A stretch of DNA of 54,356 nt from Lingula anatina. Lineage: Eukaryota; Brachiopoda; Lingulata; Lingulida; Lingulidae. The stretch is from NCBI RefSeq assembly GCF_001039355.2, contig NW_019773743.1, forward strand, positions 1 through 54,356, read 5' to 3'. Positions 28,572-38,113 of this stretch are shown in pieces. The notes under the pieces were generated by a model that worked only from the letters and a program-made list of their open reading frames with translations, made no database searches and was not told where the DNA came from. How positions within the stretch are numbered: the stretch's first letter is position 1; the number at the start of each line of letters is the position of its first letter. A program made the position numbers and the translations under genes.

Positions 28572-28572
28572 N
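28572..28572. other. Single undetermined base at a likely assembly join
   Basis: One N followed by a C-run, exactly at the end of the right arm of the foldback element. This suggests a forced join, so continuity across it is uncertain. Confidence 0.7.
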
Positions 28573-28854
28573 CCCCCCCCCTCCCTTTCAATACTGCGGC
28601 TTGTAATCTGATACCGCAGATTACACTATTTCCACGTCGCAATATCTATACACACATCAGTGTCTCTACGCAGCGTACTTCCCTGTTAAGGTCAGGCTCA
28701 GATAAACTGACTATAAACAGGTTTTCTCGGATGATGAAAATATTTAGGTAAAAGTGAAAATGGCTACATGTATTTGGCAATTTTTGATGGGATCAGAGGC
28801 TACACAGCAGAAAAATAACCGCCATCATTGGTTAACTGGGTTTTGTTTTTGTGC

Positions 28855-28856
<2 letters not shown>

Positions 28857-28905
<49 letters not shown>
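28857..28905. repeat. (AAT)n/(ATT)n microsatellite
   Basis: A run of AAT passing into ATT, the same palindromic layout as at 22146-22208. Confidence 0.85.
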
Positions 28906-28906
<1 letters not shown>

Positions 28907-29968
28907 ATCTTAACAACCGCACTACACTTCTGTTTCAATGCTGCTTAAAAATGAAATTATCAGACTTACAAGTATTTATAAATACTAAAAGATGAGGTGA
29001 ATAAAAATATTAAAATAATGCTGGTTATAACAGTAATAGTCTTAATAATTAAACATTTTATGATAATATGAGAAAATATATGTAATATCAAGTATTGAAA
29101 TAAATTGAAATAATGTGCGAATGAGAATGTTTTCGAGCCTTTTTAAAAACCTTAACACTATCTATAGCATGGGTGTGGGTGTTTGTAAAATCGTGCGTGT
29201 ACATGAGCTCAACTGCGTGCCTGGGTGTTGACAGTGACACGTTACATTTCGTTCGTATACACTGGACATTTATAAGGGCATAATTATTCTAAAGAGATTT
29301 AAGAGAAGTCTTAACTTTAAACTTTACTTCGCTTACATGTAGAAAAGAAAATATTATATTATATTTCTAGTTGAAATTTACTTTCACTCTTATCTTAACT
29401 TAATACACTTTACATATTAAGGTACACGTTGGCCAATGCCAGGTAACCAGATGACGTACGTTTTCTTAGAAAGAACAAAAGAAACCTCTTTAAATGACGA
29501 TACTATTCCTAGCGCGTGGAGAGCTTAAAATATCAGGAACACAATCACCTTATTCATTGTTTTTTTTTTAATTTTGGCATTGTGAAACATTTCCTTGGAG
29601 TGTAAGGGGTGGCTATCAACGGTGAATCGGACAAACCGCAAACATTCAATGCACTATGTCATAATTTTTGCGGTCATTCAAATATTAATATTTCAAAAGC
29701 AGACACTGACAAAAATAGAAGACCTAAAATTAATGTTAGTCAAAAAGAAGAAAACATGATATCGCGGATGGCACAGTTGCAGGCGTAGACATTATAAACA
29801 AAAAAAAAGAAGAAAAAGCATTTAATTATATGTAGGCAAGATGAATGACGAAAGGCATGTGATCTATGTTCACTGATTTTTGACACCTTTTGCAATTTCA
29901 GGTATTTTTGGTAAACCAGCAATACAAACGCGTTTTTTATGCCTTGAGTTAGTATGCATATAGTTATG
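28906..29968. other. No gene recognised
   Basis: AT-rich intergenic sequence without a convincing open frame, splice pattern or RNA gene. Confidence 0.4.
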
Positions 29969-29973
29969 CATAT

Positions 29974-29988
29974 CAGCGGCGGATTTGT

Positions 29989-30019
<31 letters not shown>

Positions 30020-30382
30020 GGGAAAACCCCCCCCCCTCGTTTTCAAAAAAAAAAAAAAAAATGTCCCTTTTTAAAATTTNNNNNNNNNNNNNNNNNNNNN
30101 NNNNNNNNNNNNNNNNNNNNNNNNNNNNNNNNNNNNNNNNNNNNNNNNNNNNNNNNNNNNNNNNNNNNNNNNNNNNNNNNNNNNNNNNNNNNNNNNNNNN
30201 NNNNNNNNNNNNNNNNNNNNNNNNNNNNNNNNNNNNNNNNNNNNNNNNNNNNNNNNNNNNNNNNNNNNNNNNNNNNNNNNNNNNNNNNNNNNNNNNNNNN
30301 NNNNNNNNNNNNNNNNNNNNNNNNNNNNNNNNNNNNNNNNNNNNNNNNNNNNNNNNNNNNNNNNNNNNNAGGGGGGGGGGGT

Positions 30383-30417
<35 letters not shown>

Positions 30418-30649
30418 GGACCACCACCCCCCCCCCCCCCTTCGATTTCAGAAAAAAAAAAATCAATGTTCCCTTCTTGAAATTTGAATCTTGACTAGCT
30501 GAATCATACAGTTCTAAACTGTACCAAATAGCACCGTCCGCCCTCTACCAATTTTTTCGGGGCCCTTCAGCGGGTCCCGAACCCCTCGCCAAGGGAGGGG
30601 TTGGCTTCGCATCGGCGCCCCCCTTCAAATATTCCTGGATCCGCCCTTG
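29974..30649. mobile_element. Short inverted-repeat element with GGCGGAT/ATCCGCC ends, containing an assembly gap
   Basis: The left end is CAGCGGCGGATTT and the right end CCTGGATCCGCCCTTG (reverse complement CAAGGGCGGATCC). The flanking 5-base repeat CATAT is at 29969-29973 and 30650-30654. The inside is mostly G- and C-runs around the gap. It looks like a non-autonomous DNA transposon of the same family as 33184-33351. Confidence 0.6.
30080..30369. other. Assembly gap of 290 N
   Basis: Undetermined bases flanked by long homopolymer G and C runs, a typical place for assembly failure. Open frames running through it are artefacts. Confidence 0.98.
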
Positions 30650-31074
30650 CATATAGGTAGCTTAGTATGCATATATATATATCGTTGATAAAGCTGTATC
30701 ACCCCATAACAAAAATTACACGGGTACAGGATACAGGAGAGAGAGAAGGGGGGGGGGGGGGCTAGTCCCGGCATAAGCATGGCGAACATGACATTATCAT
30801 TTTACAAAATATTGCTAAGAAGGAACACAACTTGCTAAATATTCAAATAAATCTCAAAAATAAAATTGGAAGCGGTTGCTTCCATTACCTCACTTATGTA
30901 AAATGTAACAACCCTTTCCACTGCACAATGTGCTGTGTTTGTTAAAACACTGGGCAGCTAAACACCGCAAATGTGAACATTTATAAGTCATATTGATTTC
31001 GATTTCAACCTTCCTTTTCACCTTACAAAGTATACTAGCAAATCTTAAGTAAAAATGGGTGAATCTCACACGAT

Positions 31075-31662
31075 CGAGTCCCAGCCTGTTTACCTGCTTT
31101 GATATCTGTCAAAACAGCTGATAAATAATTGTGTTCTTAGAAGGTGACACATTTATCAGCTGTGCACGGATAGTGTCCCTACAAAGCATTTAGGTTATTT
31201 TATTAAAAAGCTGACATCGAGACGTTTATGCTTACTTGGTTTCGTTAAATAGAACACCCTAGTAAATGTCGTAATGAGTCTGTGTTCATTATTTGACTGC
31301 CCTACAATTTAGGAAATGTGACACCACCAAGACGTCAAAAAGTCACTTGTCTTGTGGTCTAAATTGTAACATATGTGCATTTCTGCTATAATTACCGAAC
31401 GGAGCAACCAACAGAAAGGGATGACAAAGTAATATGAACATATATTTCGCACTCACACACGCACTTGATAGGTCCTTAATTGTGTTGGGCTAATAGATCG
31501 TGTCCCAGACTGTTTACCTTCTTTGATATCGGTCAAAACAGCTGATGAATAATTGTGTTCTTGGAAGGTGTCACATTTATCAGCTGTGCATGGATAGTAC
31601 CTCTACAAAACATTTCAGTAATTCTATTAAAGCAGCTGACATCGAGACGTGTATGCCTTGGT
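31075..31662. repeat. Two copies of a hairpin-bearing repeat of about 165 bp
   Basis: Copies at about 31075-31240 and 31498-31662 are about 85-90 percent alike by eye, with 257 bases between. Each contains an inverted repeat. In copy 1, CAGCTGATAAAT (31115-31126) pairs perfectly with ATTTATCAGCTG (31151-31162); copy 2 has one mismatch. A partial inverted third copy lies at about 45320-45358. Confidence 0.75.
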
Positions 31663-32614
31663 AGCCCGTATACAACAGCTTGCAGTCAGTTATAAATGTG
31701 AACCTCTCTCTCTGTCCTCCTCCACCCCCCCCCCCCCCCACTCTGCCACTCTCTCTTTTGTGATGACTCAATTGTTACGCTTTACAATTTACGCGATCGA
31801 CATCGATATGGGCAAGGTATGCTTGCCATTGTTGTTCCGAATAACGACAAACAGCAAGTTATTTTTAAACCTTCCTGGAAGGGACAAATGATACCAACGC
31901 GGCGTCTAAAATCCGGGGGGTGATCGACGCAATGCTTTATGTGTCGCTTGTTCATGCAGAATATGGACGCTTAATCCCCCTCGCCCCCCTTCCTCGACTC
32001 TATCCGGGAGAAAAAGCAGACGCAGATGATCTCAAGATTCGAATGATTTTTTTCATAGGACTTCCATCTGATGGACTTTTTATACTAATCATATTTTATT
32101 TATTTTTGGTGGGCACGTAGACCAATCTGCAAATTAATACGTAAAGTAAATGTTAACCCTGCACAAAGTACATACAAAGCACACAAGCCCCTATTGCCTC
32201 ATGTGCGAACATGTTACCTTGTTGTTGTACGTTTATTTAGGTGACTGGATGGTATTGAATGGTAGGTGACCCTTTTTTTTTCAGGGAAGGCGGGTTTGAT
32301 TTGGTGGTACGGCGACGTGCCGTTTTTTGCTACTGTATAACAGTACGCCAAACCTGGAATATTGTATTGCGTCCATTTGGTCAAGTTTCGACATGTGTAC
32401 TGAAGCTCCTGGCCCCCCCCCCCCTCGCGCACAAGGACACAAACTGATCACATCAAGATGGAGCCCATGCTCAGTACGTGTAATAAAGAGCACATCTATA
32501 GAATATTTTTCTCATTTTTAATCTGCTGAAAAAAATATGTTGAAAGAATTCCATCAATCATAGGAGGTATCAGTATGAACATATTCATGAAATTTACGTA
32601 CACCATTACGATAA

Positions 32615-32667
32615 TTTTAGCGACAATAGAAAAACCAATCTGATCGGTTTTTCCATTGTCGCTAAAA
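32615..32667. repeat. Strong hairpin: 22-bp arms, 9-base loop
   Basis: The arms at 32615-32636 and 32646-32667 are reverse complements with one mismatch. They could be a transposon remnant, a cruciform or a structured transcript; no gene adjoins. Confidence 0.75.
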
Positions 32668-33183
32668 ATAGCAACAAAACCCCCGGCTGACTTTTAATAA
32701 AAATCAAGTAGAATTTCAGTGTATATGCGTTCGTTTCAATCTCTAACTAGGGACGTATCACACACGTACAGACACGCGTGTGCGCACACACTTTTTTTCG
32801 GGCAATCTGATGGTTTCTTCATATCATAAAACTCTTCTACTTCTTATCATCAAGAATTCTTCCTCTTACTAAGCAATACATTGTTTAGTCTAATATAGTA
32901 TCTGTAAGTTTCATGTTTGGAATGTGTTCATGTAAACTAAACCCTACTATAACGCTTAAACTGGGGGAATAATTTGTAAACAATGGCACGAAAAAGCATG
33001 CCCATGTGCGCTACTGTATAAATACATTGATGTGGCCCGGCGTCAATCAGACAAGCGTGCGACCTACATATAGCCTACGGTCGCTGTATAGCATTTGGAT
33101 TAAGTCAATATAACCCTACCACATGTACATATCCAGTATACACACACTACTGGGTCGGATAACATTCATATTATATACACTGA

Positions 33184-33351
33184 CAATCGCGGATTTAGGC
33201 TGTCTTCTGGGTCTTCCGGAAGACGGTCAGATTTTCAAGTTTACATTGACGGGTATCTAATTTTTTCTGTCGGAAGACGGTCAAAAATGGTGGATGGAAC
33301 AACAAAATGAATTTGGAAGACTGTCAGAAAATATCTCTGGATCCGCCCCTG
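33184..33351. mobile_element. 168-bp inverted-repeat element with 5-bp target duplication
   Basis: The left end is CAATCGCGGATTTAGG and the right end TCTGGATCCGCCCCTG, imperfect inverted repeats. Flanking ACTGA is duplicated at 33179-33183 and 33352-33356. It has no coding capacity, so it is non-autonomous. Confidence 0.7.
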
Positions 33352-34327
33352 ACTGAAAACAGTAGAAGGACAGTGCGATCGCGAGTTAGCGACTGCTGTC
33401 ACTTGGCAGTGTCCTCATATTTATATCAGTAGGCCTATTCGTACTTACATGTACGTGTACTTAAACTTGGCTACAGATGTGTAAGACCGGTCTTCTGTAC
33501 ACCCACTTCTACAGCAACCATCACCACATCAAAAGAGGAGACCAGACGCTAGCGTTGAAATATTTCATGGCGATAAGCTCGGAATCCTGGCTGTTAATGC
33601 GGGGTAAGTGTTCGGTGCGAGGGTCTGGTATTTCCAACCAACCCACTCAGTTGAAATCAGTTTGAGCATGCGTTGTTCAGTATAATTGGTTGAAATGGGG
33701 ATTTTTTTTACGTTGGGAAGACATTAACAGTAGCCCATATTCTATATGCCCAACTTACGTTGCAATAGCAGTTACAATTAGTTTTGAGAAATATTGTGTA
33801 GATGATAAAAAAGAGCGGAATATATGATATAAATTTTATAAATTTAATCACCACTACTACAACTCTTCATGGCGTCTCTCGATCTCTACCCAGCCGTGGT
33901 CTAACTGAACGCGCTTTGGAGATTACCCGGTAAACAAAAAAGGTATAGCCAGGTTTAACTTGGGATTTACTAATAAAAAAGGTAAAAATCAAATATTCAT
34001 GTTAATAGATTGCAGTGACTAGGAGCTTAATTAAATTATTATCTTGCTAGAAATATAAATCAATAGGGACAGGCCTCTAATTTAGACAATGAGTTTGACG
34101 CATATTCAATCCAAATAATAACAGTAGGGCCTAATAGTAGGCCTAAATCAGGATTTGGCATTGATGACATTGATATGATTGATAAAAATCATATACCCCC
34201 ACAGTCAGTATTTAAGACGCCCCCTTCCCTCTTTTTTACATTTCGTGGAATTGGATTTTTCTGATATCTAGATGTAGGCCTATAAAATTTTTCCTCGTCA
34301 GAGTAGGCAAAATGGGGATTCCCAAGA

Positions 34328-34360
34328 CATCAGAAGCGCATGCGCGTGTATAAAAATAGC
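34328..34360 (+). promoter_or_regulatory. Candidate promoter of the caspase-HEPN gene: NRF-1-like palindrome plus TATA-like box
   Basis: GCGCATGCGCG at 34336-34346 matches the NRF-1 binding consensus, and TATAAAAATA follows at 34349-34358. About 100 bases downstream, GAGAG|GTAATT at 34453 is a good donor for a 5'UTR exon that could splice to the acceptor at 36301-36302. Distance and orientation fit the caspase gene; the link is inferred. Confidence 0.45.
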
Positions 34361-34379
34361 AACACTGGAAATTTTGCTA

Positions 34380-34452
34380 AGGGGTAATAGGAAGTGTGAA
34401 AGAAAAAGCGCCATTGGTCTCTTATATGGACGAATTCGTCTTAGAAAGAGAG
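34380..34452 (+). other. Putative 5'UTR exon of the caspase-HEPN gene
   Basis: The sequence between the TATA-like box and the GAGAG|GTAATT donor. It includes a short upstream ORF (ATG GAC GAA, MDEFVLERE) that, if spliced to 36303, would stop after 13 codons in the next exon. The exact start is a guess. Confidence 0.3.
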
Positions 34453-36302
34453 GTAATTCCATGTCAAGTGTAAGGTGTTGAATTGTTTTGTTGTGGATCG
34501 ACTATCGACGCAAGGCTAAATCCTAGAAATTATCTCGAAAGATCTTGAAAGTGGCTCGGGCCTACAAATAGGTCAGTAGCTCTGTGAAGGTCGAATGCGC
34601 CTACTGATCAGGTGACTATCCGATCGTAATACAGAGTATATGGATCATAAATAACTCATGTCTTGTGCATGTTTTAAACGATTAAGCAATTTCATTTATT
34701 ATATGTGTGTGTATGCTTGCTTGCTTGCTTGCTTGCTTACTGGACCCGTGCGTATAATTTTCCTTGCGGTTGTAGGCTATTTGTGCTTCAGGGATGGGGG
34801 AAAGGACATAATAAGGTAGGCCTATAGGCTTATCCTAGCTACATGTACCAGACTAGGGCAAATTAACCATAACGTGCGATAAGCCTGCTATTGTGAGTGT
34901 TAAATTGCATGGTTTAAGGCCTATCCACCAACCACACCCACAGGCTACGCCCCTGCTTCGCTTATTTATTTTATTATGGATAGGCCTAGGCTACTGGTAG
35001 CCTACTGGGTAGACCAATAGGGACCTATATTTGATGTTAAACTACAACATGCCTATTTACATTAATTTCAAGAAACATTCCATAAATGAGTGGTTTAGTA
35101 TGCAATGAAAGAAGGGAGTTATTAAGAAAGCTATCGAGATGAATGATTAGTAGGCCTAATTCACTGGTGGCTCCGTGACTTTTCAAAAATCAACAGACGA
35201 GGTCAGATTAATTGTATTATGAACTGGGTAGGGCCTATATGTGGGTACAGCTACGGTATTATTGTATGGTTCTGTCCCCTTTATACATTTGTAAGGGAGG
35301 GGTACTCCCAAAGCTAGGGGGAGGGGAGGGGGGACTCCCAAAACCAAATGACTGTGCAGTGCACAATCCAGCTGGATACTGGTAAATGGTGTCTTCATAA
35401 AATTAATTTTATAACCATGAATTATTTTTCTTGTTTTACATTATTTTGTGGATATAAAAGCTAGGCGACAAATTGTCGGGAAACTGTCAGATATTTTATT
35501 TACTTATTCAACACCTTTTTTTGTATTAATTCAAAGCTACACAACATAAATAAATAAATAATATGAAGTATATAGGCACAGGGATGTTGCATATTAAGCC
35601 TGTTGCTTTATTTTGTCCCCCACCCTGCAGCCCACAGCCCTGCTAATACAAATTTATTTTTATACTAAATTTTTTGTTATTATACACTGTAGGCCTACAT
35701 GTACACTGGGTAGACCCATCTTGGATATAAAACTGACATGCTTTAATCATTTTCATGGTAAAAACGTGGCCAATAAATTGTGTAATGCAAGAGTTTTTAA
35801 ATCAAGTTTGCTATAAAATGTTTGACTAACACTTCACTGGTGGCTCTAGAAGTTTGAAAAACAAATAGATGAGGAGAGATTAATTGTAACATGATAATGT
35901 GCCGGGTATGAACATAAGTGGGATGAGTGTATGTGTTTTTCTTGTGTATACTTTTTCGGCTGGGAGGGGATGGGACAAGGGGGGGGGGGCAAACAGCCGC
36001 CCTTGTGACTTTACGGTGCAAATTCAACTGAATAAATGACATGTCGTCATTAAAACTTCTTTCCCACCCATGACGTTTTTATATTGTTTTATTTTTTTGG
36101 GATGTATGTAAAAAAGTTAAAAGCAACGGTCGACAGAACTGACTATTTTGATTGTTTTGTGTGATAATCAACACCAGTTTTTATCAAAACTACATAAAAT
36201 AATATTTTATAAGTCAAATTTAAAGTTGTCGAGGTAAATATTTTCATTTCAATTAATTGAATGAAACTGCGCCTAAAAGTCGGAATGTTCATTTTGTTTC
36301 AG
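34453..36302 (+). other. Putative first intron of the caspase-HEPN gene; no gene recognised
   Basis: 1.85 kb without a convincing exon. It contains a (CTTG)n run at 34719-34738 and many TAGGCCTA words. It ends in TTTTGTTTCAG, a strong acceptor at 36301-36302. Confidence 0.35.
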
Positions 36303-36321
36303 AAGACGCTGACTTCCCATT

Positions 36322-36994
36322 ATGGAAACAGCCTTAGCCTGTAAAGTGTGGAAAGAGCAAAGCGGCCCTAAAGCCAGTGGGAAGAAGGTTGCACAGGAGG
36401 ACTTCAGGACACTTTGTCTTTATTTCGTTCTTAGTGACAAGGACGGGAAATGTGTATATATAGGACTGACGTGTACGGGGACAAGCAGCGACAGCACATG
36501 GGAAGAGGGCGACATCTGTCTCACTGGGAGTGCTAGCAATCCAACCAGAGTCGGCAACTGCCTTCACGTGCATGACGATGGCACGTGTAACTGGATCCTC
36601 ATCGAGCTTAAAGAAACGTTCTTGAGAACATTAGGACAATATGACATACAAACAGTTCCCTTTTCTGAGGAATCGCCAACACAAGGTCGCCTCGCCATAA
36701 GAACTGCTTCCGATAAAGTTTCTTACGGAAATGCAGGCGAGACATACGGCTCCGATTGGTTTCAGGTGGTACCATCAGAGGGCCCCGGATTCACGAAAAG
36801 CGACAGCGGTTCCATTGTGTGGGCGGATACATCAGCCGTGACCGCCCACCTAAGTGGTGTGATTGGCTATCACTCTCGACAGAGCCCTGTTGTGAAATCC
36901 CAAACGGCTCTCGTCTCTGGACTCAGCCAGTTTCTTTTGAAGGAAGGCAAACAGATCGCCCAGCAATACGTCCTCATCCCACGCCCCAAACCTG
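36322..36994 (+). CDS. Caspase-HEPN exon 1: trypsin-like N-terminal domain
   Basis: Encodes residues 1-224, ending in phase 1 at AAACCTG|GTGAGT. FTKSDSGSIV (157-166) resembles the Ser-nucleophile loop GDSGG of chymotrypsin-fold proteases, and LSGVIGYH (177-184) the substrate-wall strand. The acidic triad position (DxAL in trypsins) appears as CNWILIEL, Asn in place of Asp, and no His fits the usual spot, so it is probably inactive or very divergent. Similar domains are known at the N-terminus of animal and bacterial immune-type proteins. The assignment is by motif only. Confidence 0.6.
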
Positions 36995-37681
36995 GTGAGT
37001 AATGCCTTATTCCCATTGATAGTTAAAATGATTCATTTCGCCAGTAACAGGAAACTTTTAATCAGCAGTAGAAAAGATATAGGATCGGAAGCGTGCATTG
37101 TCAATATTCTCTGTTTTACACTAACACTCCTCAATGTATAGGTCCATTTGTAGAAAACAAAACAGTGAAAATTAAGTTAAATGAATATTTGCGAATTCTG
37201 TTTTTCCTAAACCTCTGGTGACAGAAGGTGACAACTCTGGGTTTTCAGATGTTTTATTGACGCATTTTAGCCATGTTTATTTCATTTTAATTATTAAAAT
37301 ATGTCAAACACTAGCTCATTTTTTATCAATTTAGCTGTCCCGGATAATCCATCTTATTACATGTACGCAGTTAGATGCCCAGAAGATGAGGCAAGTTTCT
37401 TTATTTTTATTGCTGATCACATTATGAAACCTCGTTTCCAATGCAACACCCTCATTAATTGCCCTGACGAGCTTCAGTATACACGGCAACAACTATATGT
37501 CCTCAAATGTCACATTTATTGTATGAAAACCTCGTTAAATATAAAATAAATGCTATTTTTTGTTTTTCTGTTTTGTGCTGATCGAGTTTATTTAATTTTC
37601 ATGTCACAATCACATACGAATGAGGCTAACACATTTACGCATACAAACACACACACACACCTTGATGCTAGTGCACGCGTT

Positions 37682-37722
<41 letters not shown>

Positions 37723-38069
37723 CACTACGTGTTTAATGGGTATTCCTTTTTCAGTACAAAAACAACTCCAAGCCAAGGGGTCGTGCACTAATTATAAGTA
37801 ACGAATGCTTTTCTGTGAAAGACCTTCCAAGACGGGATGGAACCAAAGTTGATGTAGTTGCCTTGAGGAAACTTCTTCGTTACCTTCAATATGATGTAGA
37901 AGTGATCAATAACCTAGAGGCAAATGTAAGTTCATCAGAATTAACAAAGTAATAACAATCTACCATACCTCCCTAATTGTACACATGCGTTTCGGTGATA
38001 TATCGTCTTTTTTTAAAAAAAAACTATATATGCACAAACTGCTTTAACTTTATGATTTAGCAATCCATG

Positions 38070-38113
<44 letters not shown>

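Larger units (their letters stand above)
30655..33178. other. No gene recognised; repeats only
   Basis: Apart from the hairpin repeats and a G-run near 30747, no coding exon is recognised. Short open frames here are broken and have no domain signature. Confidence 0.4.

Noticed and set aside
29954-30487. Open frames running through the N-gap and poly-G/poly-C
   Set aside because: Created by undetermined bases and homopolymers.
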